Source of the DNA: Gammaproteobacteria bacterium | Lineage (GTDB): Bacteria > Pseudomonadota > Gammaproteobacteria > Pseudomonadales > Pseudohongiellaceae | Assembly (NCBI GenBank): GCA_002684935.1 | Contig: NYWC01000077.1 | Span: forward strand, 7,263 to 14,126 | Direction: 5' to 3' | DNA length: 6,864 nt | In this document: positions 1-6,262 of the stretch, in pieces | How the letters are laid out: every line of letters starts with the position of its first letter | Numbering within the stretch: position 1 is the stretch's first letter | Notes under the pieces: model-generated | What the model saw: only the letters and a program-made list of their open reading frames with translations | The model's database searches: none | Told to the model about the DNA's origin: nothing | Made by a program: the position numbers and the translations under genes

Positions 1-212
1 ATCTTACTCCTCTTGTTAAAGCTGACACATGGTGAACCATCTGCATCAAAAACTTCTAACGCTGGGATTCGTCTAGATTTAAAATTCATTGCTCGGCAGC
101 CATAGGGCATCTTAGCGTTCCAAGTAATATAAAAATGCCTGCAGTGATTGCAATTAGGTGTGCCTAGGTGATTACTGCTATCGGCATTCTGGATTATATT
201 AGTATTTTTCAT
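1..212 (-). CDS. Small CxxC protein of unknown function, 3' end cut by window edge
   Basis: An open frame starts at ATG (212-210) and runs 70 codons to the left edge without a stop; the last codon is split (AT plus one base outside). AAGGTG lies about 12 nt before the ATG. After a polar leader (residues 1-20) comes C21-NH-C24, then RHFYITW (25-31), MPYGCRAMNFKSRRIP (35-50), and LEVFDADGSPC (52-62). This fits, from memory, a family of small (about 60-75 residue) proteobacterial proteins with the pattern CxxCxxYYxTW...PYGCRA.GFKS...P...V...G..C..F, usually hypothetical and sometimes named uracil-DNA glycosylase without good reason. Cys 21, 24, 39 and 62 could bind a metal such as zinc (inference). 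If the family length holds, only a few codons are missing. It is co-directional with fliD, 166 nt downstream. The reading frame is solid; the function is unknown. The frame is also open upstream of the ATG to a TGA near 296, so a longer start is possible but unlikely. Confidence 0.8.
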   Translation of the reverse strand, partial: MKNTNIIQNADSSNHLGTPNCNHCRHFYITWNAKMPYGCRAMNFKSRRIPALEVFDADGSPCVSFNKRSK

Positions 213-378
213 TAATACGTTGCACCTTTGGCTAAGCAACTTACAAGAAGGTTTAACACTACACCAAAATTCTTGGGCCTTCGCTGAGTCGACTCAATCA
301 ATAGTAGGCTGAGCTTCCTGGTAAAATGCTTCCAGTATACTAGGCCGCCACTATCCTGCTAGCTCAAGATCATATGAC
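213..378. other. Intergenic gap between fliD and the small Cys gene
   Basis: No gene was found on either strand in these 166 nt. The stretch contains a perfect 12-bp palindrome (285-296), an 8-bp palindrome AGTATACT (334-341), a 6-bp inverted repeat TGAGCT/AGCTCA (310-315 and 361-366) and CTGG/CCAG (318-321 and 332-335). No stem is followed by a run of T on the minus strand, so no intrinsic terminator for fliD can be named. A promoter for the downstream small gene may lie here, but no clear -35/-10 pair was seen. Confidence 0.5.
285..296. repeat. Perfect 12-bp palindrome TGAGTCGACTCA
   Basis: TGAGTC is followed directly by its reverse complement GACTCA, with no loop, about 73 nt upstream of the ATG of the small Cys gene. 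A loop-free palindrome suits a dimeric DNA-binding protein better than an RNA hairpin. Role unknown; a chance occurrence cannot be excluded. Confidence 0.4.
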
Positions 379-2130
379 CTAGTTGCTATACATGTTTTCC
401 ATAGCCTTGAACTGACCTTCCAGATAATCACCTGTTGACTTACTGCGCTGCACGATAGATTCCATAGCAGCAAATTGCTTTATATAGCGCTCGTATGCCT
501 TGCTCATTCGCTCTTCCAGTTCTGCGAGCGCCTCTTGCTGGGACTTAAGGGTGCTCCCCGCGTTAGTCTCCCGGTTAGCAAGTAGACCGTCAGTTTCGAT
601 AAGGCCAAGCAGACTTATCCTTGACTCTAGAGCGAGGCCTTTGGCTGATGAGTCATAACGACTCTGAGAATCTGTATTCCCCGTTAACATCTCCCTGACA
701 TTAGCAAGATTATTCGTTACCGCATTCGTATACTTTGTTTCATCTATTTCTATGTCCCCGCTTAGCTTAAACGACATCCCCAGATCCCTAAAGGAGGACA
801 TCGATCCAGAGGCAGTTGCCGAATCTTTATCAACTAGTGCCTTCACTTGTTTCCTTATCAAGCTAACAAAAGAAGAGTCATTAGCCAGTGAGCCACCAAA
901 AGCGGATTCCGTATCGTCCGGGTCAGCCATCTCGTCCAACTCTTTGTTAAAATCATTCACTGAAGATACGAACTCATCGAGTGAACCTCTTAAGCTTGAG
1001 AGATTTTCTGCCACCTCAATGGTAGCGGCCGATGTGCCACCCAAGACTATGCTTACGCCAGAAATTACATCGCTAAAGCTGTTACTGGTTCTATTAATCG
1101 CCCCAATGCCATTAACAGATAAAATTGCGTTCTGTGCTGAAGACAATACATTGCTTCCAGTCGAAAATCCTAAATCTGGTGTCGAGCTCATAGAAAATTG
1201 ATTCTTAACTCCAGTCTCGCCACTAACCGATATGTACCACGAATCCGCAACACCTTGCGTTGGCGCTATTGACAAAAGACTATTTGCGTCACTGGTCGCA
1301 GCTAGATCAGTGACTCCTGAACCTGCTGTTGTGGAAGTAAAATTGACGGAAGCACCATTCACGCTTTCAGTAGTCCAGCCTGAGATAGTCCCAGAGGTCG
1401 TAAGCTTATCTGACGCATTTGCGCTTCCCCCTGCAGCTAGATTGGCTAAACTTGCAGCGACCTCCGCAGCTGTAGCCGACCCCGAGGCAGTTACGGTTAT
1501 CCCCGCCAACGTAAAACTCTGCCCTGACGTCATCGCTGAAAAGGTGACCCGCGCTTGCTCTGTGACCGCTGCGCTTTTATTAATCAATGTTGCGGACACG
1601 CCAATGTTTGACGTATTAATGGCATTTACCACACCCGTCGGTGTGGTATCGGTAACACTAACTGTAGTATTAACCCCAGGTGAAGGCCCTTGGTTAACGA
1701 CAACGTTAAAGCCAGTCCCACTATTTAACGTTTGAGTCGCTGAGCTAAATTCGTTTGAAATGATTCTAGTTGGCGCTGCCAGTTGGGATGCCTGAACAAG
1801 ATAACTACCAGGGGTAGCAGAGGTCCCTTGAACTGAAGCTGCTGTGACAGACGTGGCGGCAGACGAAGTCGCTGAAAACGTCGTGAGAGTGCTGGTATCC
1901 TCCAAATTTGACAACGCAGTGTTTATACGCGTTATTCCTGATTTAACTACCGCAAGAGCAGATATTTTCAACTCACTCTCATCAATTTTTCCCTGAGTTG
2001 ATTCGATCTTTGGATTTAGCTCTGCCTCTGAGAGGGAGGTAGCTAGTTCTTGGATATTGACCCCCGAGCCGACATTCAGTGCCGTGGTAATTTTGGAACC
2101 CTGATTGTTTGCTTGGTCTACCGTCGACAT
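379..2130 (-). CDS. fliD: Flagellar filament cap protein FliD (hook-associated protein 2) with a nested extra domain
   Basis: FliD caps the growing filament outside the cell and guides flagellin subunits into place. The 583-residue protein has the N-terminal FliD domain (about 17-118, with NVGSGVNIQELATSL and a helical stretch to LEDTSTL), a flagellin-IN type motif (about 155-184, TTPTGVVNAINTSNIGVSATL), the usual strand after it (SWYISVSGETGVKNQFSM, 297-314), and the C-terminal FliD domain (about 330-578, starting at AILSVNGIGAINRTSNSF and ending in the coiled helix LAELEERMSKAYERYIKQF). Enterobacterial and Pseudomonas FliD have about 470 residues; the excess is largely residues 186-296, between the IN motif and its partner strand. 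The ATG at 2130 follows CAGG with a 7-nt spacing; stop TAG. It lies 67 nt after flgL, unlike the common layout beside flagellin. The identity is firm. Confidence 0.96.
   Translation of the reverse strand: MSTVDQANNQGSKITTALNVGSGVNIQELATSLSEAELNPKIESTQGKIDESELKISALAVVKSGITRINTALSNLEDTSTLTTFSATSSAATSVTAASVQGTSATPGSYLVQASQLAAPTRIISNEFSSATQTLNSGTGFNVVVNQGPSPGVNTTVSVTDTTPTGVVNAINTSNIGVSATLINKSAAVTEQARVTFSAMTSGQSFTLAGITVTASGSATAAEVAASLANLAAGGSANASDKLTTSGTISGWTTESVNGASVNFTSTTAGSGVTDLAATSDANSLLSIAPTQGVADSWYISVSGETGVKNQFSMSSTPDLGFSTGSNVLSSAQNAILSVNGIGAINRTSNSFSDVISGVSIVLGGTSAATIEVAENLSSLRGSLDEFVSSVNDFNKELDEMADPDDTESAFGGSLANDSSFVSLIRKQVKALVDKDSATASGSMSSFRDLGMSFKLSGDIEIDETKYTNAVTNNLANVREMLTGNTDSQSRYDSSAKGLALESRISLLGLIETDGLLANRETNAGSTLKSQQEALAELEERMSKAYERYIKQFAAMESIVQRSKSTGDYLEGQFKAMENMYSN
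1243..1575 (-). other. Nested module inside FliD (residues about 186-296)
   Basis: Residues 194-279 hold a pattern known, from memory, as a recurring unit in long bacterial surface and RTX-like proteins: RVTFSAMTSGQSFTLAGITV, then an Ala-rich helix (ATAAEVAASLANLAAG), a GTISGWTTESVNGASVNF segment and TSTTAGSGVTDLAA. The flanks rejoin as a normal FliD IN motif if the module is removed. By hand count, 1321-1560 is 131/240 G+C (about 55 %), against 98/240 (about 41 %) in 661-780 plus 1921-2040 of the same gene. Part of the difference comes from the Ala/Gly/Thr-rich content. The module probably sits in the outward-facing, variable part of the cap (inference). Confidence 0.7.
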
Positions 2131-2197
2131 ACTATGACCTGTATAGGGCGTTTCTGCCCAATAACGTTATTATCCATTAAATAATTACGAGAAATTT
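2131..2197 (-). promoter_or_regulatory. flgL-fliD gap with palindrome; possible regulatory site
   Basis: The 67-nt gap is the longest between flagellar genes here. It contains AATAACGTTATT (2160-2171), a perfect 12-bp palindrome, and just downstream on the coding strand GGGC-AGAAAC-GCCC, a 4-bp stem with a 6-nt loop. The stem is short and lacks a T run, so it is not a convincing terminator. No GCCGATAA-like sigma-28 box or GG-N10-GC sigma-54 pair was seen. It could hold an operator, a weak promoter or an mRNA processing site. Confidence 0.35.
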
Positions 2198-3118
2198 TCA
2201 GATATAGTCAAAAAGACTAAGTTGAGATACCTTCGCGAACGTGCTTTGCGCAGCTTCTAGCGCTAACATGTTTGCGGAAAGCTTCGTAATCGCCTCTGTG
2301 TAGTCAGTATCAACCGTTTTAGAAAGGATATCTTTGTAAAGAATAGTTTTCTCCTCAATTATATCCAACCTGTTAGAAATTCTATTTTGCGAGATTCCTA
2401 ACTCGACCTGCTTTTTTACCAAGCTGGAAGATAAGCTTTCAGCCTCCGTCATCGCTCTTGATATATTCGTTTGATTATTACCATTAAGGGCAGTAACGAG
2501 ATCGTCAATTATGTCGAATGCTGTTATCTGACTGGTCGAATCATCGGCATTTGTTCGAGTTATGTTACCGATAACGCTCGAACCGATACTATTGACTCGT
2601 ATTTTTTCTCCACCGCCGATATCGAAGTTTATTGCTGTCTGGTCGCCAGAATAGGTGACACTGCCATCAGCATTAAGTACAAATGGCTTAGTTCTGCTAG
2701 CCCCTCCTGAAAACATATAATTCCCGCTCTCGTCTTGGCTATTAGCATATGACAGAAGCTGCTCTTTATATTGCGCCACTTCTGATGCAATCATTTTTCT
2801 GTCCTCGGCAGAATAGGTATCGCTCGCTGCAGTAATGCTCAACTCTTGTATACGATCAGAGATCTTTTGCATCGCACCGACCAGACTTTCTTCTTGGCGA
2901 AGCCTATTGTCCGCACCTTGCAGACTAAATTTATGATCGCTTTGTTCTTGCAGTATGGAATTCATCCGTAGGCCTGCCATAGCAGCCTCAGAATCCATAC
3001 TTGCTGTTGCAGCTTTCTTTCCCGACGCAAGCTGCGTTTGTAAAGTTGCTATCTCGTTTTGCTGCTCAGACAAGCGCTGATTTAGCGTACTAAAATATAA
3101 GTTCGTTGAAATTCTCAT
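2198..3118 (-). CDS. flgL: Flagellar hook-filament junction protein FlgL (HAP3)
   Basis: FlgL is the second junction protein, sitting between FlgK and flagellin. The 306-residue length is normal. The flagellin-like N-terminal helix domain starts MRISTNLYFSTLNQRLSEQQ and includes LQTQLASGKK (26-35); the hook-associated segment SGNYMFSGGASRTKPF (131-146) and NADGSVTYSGDQ (149-160) are typical. The C-terminal helix ends AQSTFAKVSQLSLFDYI, a strong family signature. The usual proline/aspartate-rich motif after ASGK (like PSDDP) is replaced by TASMDSEAA (38-46). The start is fixed by MRIST although the ribosome site is poor: GGGGG lies about 14 nt away and TAGG is almost adjacent to the ATG. It begins 22 nt after flgK, so co-transcription is likely. 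No cysteine is present. Confidence 0.97.
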   Translation of the reverse strand: MRISTNLYFSTLNQRLSEQQNEIATLQTQLASGKKAATASMDSEAAMAGLRMNSILQEQSDHKFSLQGADNRLRQEESLVGAMQKISDRIQELSITAASDTYSAEDRKMIASEVAQYKEQLLSYANSQDESGNYMFSGGASRTKPFVLNADGSVTYSGDQTAINFDIGGGEKIRVNSIGSSVIGNITRTNADDSTSQITAFDIIDDLVTALNGNNQTNISRAMTEAESLSSSLVKKQVELGISQNRISNRLDIIEEKTILYKDILSKTVDTDYTEAITKLSANMLALEAAQSTFAKVSQLSLFDYI

Positions 3119-3140
3119 GCCTAAAAAATAGCCCCCAAAA

Positions 3141-4748
3141 CTAAATGCCGATGCGTAGCAACTGTTGGAATATGTCGCTTGCCGTTTGCATTGCTTTTGC
3201 TGTTGCCATATAAGCTTGTTGGAGACGAATAAGATCGGCAGCCTCTTCGTCCAAATTCACTCCAGATATTTTGTCTTTCGCGGTCATAGCATTATCATAA
3301 ACCGCTTGCTTTGCTTCAGCTGACATTTTAGAAAGATTATTAAATGAAGACACCTTTCCAATTTCATTAATATAAAAATCTCTTAATTTCTTACTTTCGA
3401 AAATTGATTCTTCACTAATTTCAGAAATTCTCGTTATATTTGAGTTATCGCCAATACCATTTGTATTGGAAGTAACCGCAAAGGTATCTGAAGCCGCTGG
3501 TACTCGATCAAAGTTTACTTTTACGTCGCCAATTACGATGCCATTATTGACATTAAAACCTGTATAGTTGGTGGTTGCCCCCCCAGTCGTGACCGAGTAA
3601 GCGGTTGGGCTTGAGAAGGTGATTGTGAAGCTGCTTTCAACAGTGCCCCCCCAACTCGCGTTTTCTCCATAAGATAGCGTCGCACGAAGATTTTCTGAGT
3701 TTGAAGCGCCAGGAGCTATTTTTAGTCTGCCTGCTGCCGCAATTTGATCGCTACTAGTGAGGGCTAATGTGAAGTTCTCCGCATAGTTGGTATCAGAACC
3801 CAAACTAAACATATTGGCTCCCACCACACCCAGCGAGCTCATTCCTTGCGCGTGCTGCTCGTTTAATCGCGTGGCCAGGGTCTGAGTCATACTATTCAGC
3901 TTGCTTACGAGCGGGTCAATGATACTCGACTTAGCTGACAGTAGACCCCCAATCGATCCACCAGTTACCGTTGTTAAATCTGCGCTCACTCCTGCTCCGC
4001 CAATGTACTTTATTTGCTGCATATTTTTCTTGCCCGTTACTGGCGAAACGCTCAACGTCTTAGACTCAGTATTTTTCACCAGGGCTACACTCCCGTTGGG
4101 AGATGCAAGACTTACTGAAGCGAGACCCTTTTCACTAATAGTTACATCAATTTTTGCTAAGCCTGACATTTTCATCAGGACAAGGTCTCTCTTATCCAAC
4201 AGGGCTGGAGGTACGTTAGCGCCAGAAAAATCAGCCAATTCCTCATTAACGACTGCGAGCTGAGAAGAAAAGCCGTTAAGCTGATTGATCCGGTATTCTA
4301 CCTCCGCATTATTATCAGCCGAAATTTCCTGCAACTCTGACGCAACCGCATTCACTCTAGCCGTCAAGTACCCGGCGTTGGACAGGAAATCCTGACGAGA
4401 GGAGGCGGAAGATGGGTTCGCTGCTAGCTGCTTGGCGGAACTGAAAAATTGATCGAATGCAGTGGTCAAACTGCCAGACTCGGAACCCACAAGATTTAGG
4501 AGACGGCGGGCATAATCCGTAGCAGGCTGCTCGAACTCCAGAGATGAGTTTGCGCTTCTCAATGCGCCCTCCGCAAATGAGTCATGCGCGCGGGTAAGCG
4601 TTGTGTGTGATTCACCAGTTGAAGTGATTGATACCTTTTGACGAGAATATCCTTCAGTATTCAAGTTAGAAATATTTGTCTGGACCGCATTGAGTGCGCG
4701 TTTATAGGACTGGGTAGCACTGGCACTTACAGATAGAAGATCCCTCAT
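3141..4748 (-). CDS. flgK: Flagellar hook-filament junction protein FlgK (HAP1)
   Basis: FlgK forms the first junction zone on the distal end of the hook. The 535-residue protein has the axial-protein N terminus (LNAVQTNISNLNTEGYSRQK, 19-38), a helical FlgK core (about 75-300, with PALLDKRDLVLMKMSGLAKI at 181-200), a beta-rich D2-like segment (about 330-430, with SFTITFSSPTAYSV and VPAASDTFAV) and the diagnostic C terminus SGVNLDEEAADLIRLQQAY (495-513) plus TASDIFQQLLRI. The stretch between GYSRQ and the HDSF that matches E. coli EYDAF is about 11 residues shorter than in E. coli, losing the glycine-rich GNGVYVSG-type strand. Its ATG overlaps the flgJ stop by 4 nt (ATGA), and GGGAG stands 9 nt before it, inside flgJ. 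Two G7 runs occur in the D2-like coding part. Identity is firm. Confidence 0.97.
   Translation of the reverse strand: MRDLLSVSASATQSYKRALNAVQTNISNLNTEGYSRQKVSITSTGESHTTLTRAHDSFAEGALRSANSSLEFEQPATDYARRLLNLVGSESGSLTTAFDQFFSSAKQLAANPSSASSRQDFLSNAGYLTARVNAVASELQEISADNNAEVEYRINQLNGFSSQLAVVNEELADFSGANVPPALLDKRDLVLMKMSGLAKIDVTISEKGLASVSLASPNGSVALVKNTESKTLSVSPVTGKKNMQQIKYIGGAGVSADLTTVTGGSIGGLLSAKSSIIDPLVSKLNSMTQTLATRLNEQHAQGMSSLGVVGANMFSLGSDTNYAENFTLALTSSDQIAAAGRLKIAPGASNSENLRATLSYGENASWGGTVESSFTITFSSPTAYSVTTGGATTNYTGFNVNNGIVIGDVKVNFDRVPAASDTFAVTSNTNGIGDNSNITRISEISEESIFESKKLRDFYINEIGKVSSFNNLSKMSAEAKQAVYDNAMTAKDKISGVNLDEEAADLIRLQQAYMATAKAMQTASDIFQQLLRIGI
3578..3584 (-). repeat. G7 homopolymer in flgK (first of a pair)
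   Basis: Seven C on the plus strand are seven G in flgK, read ACT GGG GGG GCA (Thr-Gly-Gly-Ala, about residues 388-391). A one-base slip would frameshift the gene and remove the C-terminal helix. Seven is short for a classical contingency tract. Confidence 0.6.
3646..3652 (-). repeat. G7 homopolymer in flgK (second of a pair)
   Basis: Another seven-base G run on the coding strand, read TGG GGG GGC (Trp-Gly-Gly, about residues 366-368). It lies 61 nt upstream, in the reading direction, of the other G7 tract. Both fall in the variable beta-rich domain. Confidence 0.6.
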
Positions 4749-5086
4749 GCTTCATCGCTCCCTATTTGATTCTGTTTAGTCAGGGAATTGACTACGAAAT
4801 CCGCAACCCCTATAGATTTTTTCTGCGCAAGGAAATGTCCTAACTCAGAGTAGAACATGTCTTGATAGAAATCTGAGGAGTTGCTCGAGAATAAATCACT
4901 CTTAAATGGCTCACTGGCCTTTTGCATCGAAGAAGTTACAAGCCTGAGAAATTCTGCTTCAAATTCCGCAGCAACCTTCTCGCCAGCTTGGGCACGCTCA
5001 GCAGAACTGCCTGTCGATCCTTTTTTTAAGGCTGACATAGAAGCAAAGTCGTATGTGCTCTGCATGGATGTTGAATTAAAACTCAT
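4745..5086 (-). CDS. flgJ: Rod protein FlgJ, rod-binding domain only
   Basis: FlgJ acts in the periplasm as a rod assembly factor. The 113-residue product contains only the N-terminal rod-binding domain: AAEFEAEFLRLVTSSMQKA (39-57), DLFSSNSSDFYQDMFYSEL (64-82) and LAQKKSIGVADFVVNSL (86-102), matching the family pattern FE..FL..ml..M and Y..M....La..L....GiGla. The C-terminal glucosaminidase domain of the roughly 310-residue enterobacterial FlgJ is absent. The stop is genuine and coupled to flgK by ATGA, so this is a natural short form rather than a visible truncation. The start shares one base with the flgI stop (TGATG), with GGTGG 7 nt before. An A7 run encodes Leu-Lys-Lys at 20-22. A separate hydrolase is expected elsewhere in the genome (inference). 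Confidence 0.93.
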   Translation of the reverse strand: MSFNSTSMQSTYDFASMSALKKGSTGSSAERAQAGEKVAAEFEAEFLRLVTSSMQKASEPFKSDLFSSNSSDFYQDMFYSELGHFLAQKKSIGVADFVVNSLTKQNQIGSDEA

Positions 5087-6249
5087 CAGAGAACCACCAA
5101 CTCTGCTTTCAAACTTCCGGAGCGCTTTAGAGCCTCCAAAATGGCTATTAGAGCGGAAGGGGTAGCGCCCACCTGATTAACGGCATCTACAATATCTTGA
5201 AGCTCAATACCACTTTCGAAAACAAACATATTACTTAGTGGCTCCTCAATAGCAATTTCTGCATTGGTGACACCAACTGTGTCACCTACGTTATTTATCG
5301 CTCCAGGCTGTCCGGGTTGACTAACTTCGTTAAAAGCATTAACCCTCACCGAAATGGTCCCATGGGATACGGCAGCAGCCGCTACCTTGACTGATCTATT
5401 TATGACTGCTGTGCCGGTTCGAGAATTAATCACAACCCGAGCCGTCGGTTCACCAGGTTCTATGTCCATGTTCTCTATTTCGCTAATAAAAGATACTTTT
5501 TGAACAAGATCAGAGGGTGCAACGACAGCGATAGAGACAGCATCCAAAGGAGTAGCTAGACCTTGCCCGTAGGTGGAATTGATTGCTTGAGTTATTGCGT
5601 TAGTGGTCGAAAAATCTGCATCTCTTACGTTTAGGACGAAGTGGTCTGCAGTCTCGAAAGGAGTTTCAATTAGTCTTTCTATGATCGCACCATTAGGAAT
5701 TCTTCCCGAAGTTGGCACACCTATCTCTATGCTAGAACCTGCAGCAGACTCTGATATCCCGGTTACAGTGAGAGCACCCTGCGCCATCGCATAAACTTGA
5801 CCATCAATTCCATATAACTCAGTAAGAATTAAACTTCCGCCCCGCAAACTTTCTGCAGTACCAACCGTTGAGACATTTACGTCTATACGCTGCCCGGGCT
5901 TTGCAAAAGGTGGAATCTCTGCAGTAACCATAACAGAAGCGAGATTATCGGTTTGCAACGGCTGAGTCGCATTTTGTTGCGCCAATCGAATAAGATTTTC
6001 GCCCAGGTCGAACTCTGAAACAGGTCCATCAATGCTTACTCCAAGACCAGATAGCAAAGATGTTAAGCTCTGACCGGTCACGCGGAGATCTCTGCCATCT
6101 CCGGTGCCGGACAGACCTGCTACTAACCCGTACCCAACGACCTGGTTACTTCTCACGCCAGCGACATCGACTAAATCTTTAATTCTATCTGCTTGAGCTG
6201 TTGTAGAAATACAAATAAGCGTGCTAATTAGAAGTTTGTAAAAACGCAT
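5086..6249 (-). CDS. flgI: Flagellar P-ring protein FlgI
   Basis: FlgI is secreted by Sec and forms the P ring in the peptidoglycan layer around the rod. The chosen start gives 387 residues beginning MRFYKLLISTLICISTTAQA, a signal peptide with an AQA cleavage site followed at once by the family start DRIKDLVDVAGVRSNQVVGY. Other hallmarks are GLVAGLSGTGD (41-51), NLASVMVTAEIPPFAKPGQ (102-120), SLRGGSLILTELYGIDGQVY (134-153), GRIPNGA (182-188), PTARVVINSRTGT (268-280) and the C-terminal LIAILEALKRSGSLKAELVV. AAGGA stands 7 nt before this ATG. An in-frame ATG at 6315 would add 22 residues before the signal peptide and overlap flgH, so it is rejected. Residues about 77-98 look extra compared with common FlgI. 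The mature part has no cysteine, so the disulfide known in E. coli FlgI is impossible here. Confidence 0.96.
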   Translation of the reverse strand: MRFYKLLISTLICISTTAQADRIKDLVDVAGVRSNQVVGYGLVAGLSGTGDGRDLRVTGQSLTSLLSGLGVSIDGPVSEFDLGENLIRLAQQNATQPLQTDNLASVMVTAEIPPFAKPGQRIDVNVSTVGTAESLRGGSLILTELYGIDGQVYAMAQGALTVTGISESAAGSSIEIGVPTSGRIPNGAIIERLIETPFETADHFVLNVRDADFSTTNAITQAINSTYGQGLATPLDAVSIAVVAPSDLVQKVSFISEIENMDIEPGEPTARVVINSRTGTAVINRSVKVAAAAVSHGTISVRVNAFNEVSQPGQPGAINNVGDTVGVTNAEIAIEEPLSNMFVFESGIELQDIVDAVNQVGATPSALIAILEALKRSGSLKAELVVL

Positions 6250-6262
6250 CTTCTGATCCTTA
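6250..6262 (-). promoter_or_regulatory. flgI ribosome binding site
   Basis: On the coding strand AAGGA lies 7 nt before the ATG at 6249, overlapping the flgH stop codon TAA (6262-6260). This decides the flgI start in favour of 6249 over 6315 and suggests translational coupling with flgH. Confidence 0.75.

Noticed and set aside
135..157. GGCAC...TTGCA on the minus strand, resembling a sigma-54 promoter
   Set aside because: The GG to GC spacing is 11 nt, not the strict 10, and it falls within the coding frame of the small gene.
178..185. GCCGATAG on the minus strand, 7 of 8 matches to a sigma-28 -10 box
   Set aside because: It lies inside the small Cys gene (codons Ala-Asp-Ser) and has no TAAA-like -35 box at the right distance.
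310..366. Inverted repeats after fliD as an intrinsic terminator
   Set aside because: The stems are 4-6 bp with long loops and no T run follows on the minus strand.
752..1735. Long plus-strand open frames opposite fliD (also opposite flgK, flgJ, flgI and flgH)
   Set aside because: They are antisense shadows of clearly conserved flagellar genes, with no recognisable motifs or ribosome sites.
5021..5027. A7 run in flgJ as a slippage or frameshift site
   Set aside because: It encodes ordinary Leu-Lys-Lys early in the gene, the frame is intact, and no alternative product is apparent.
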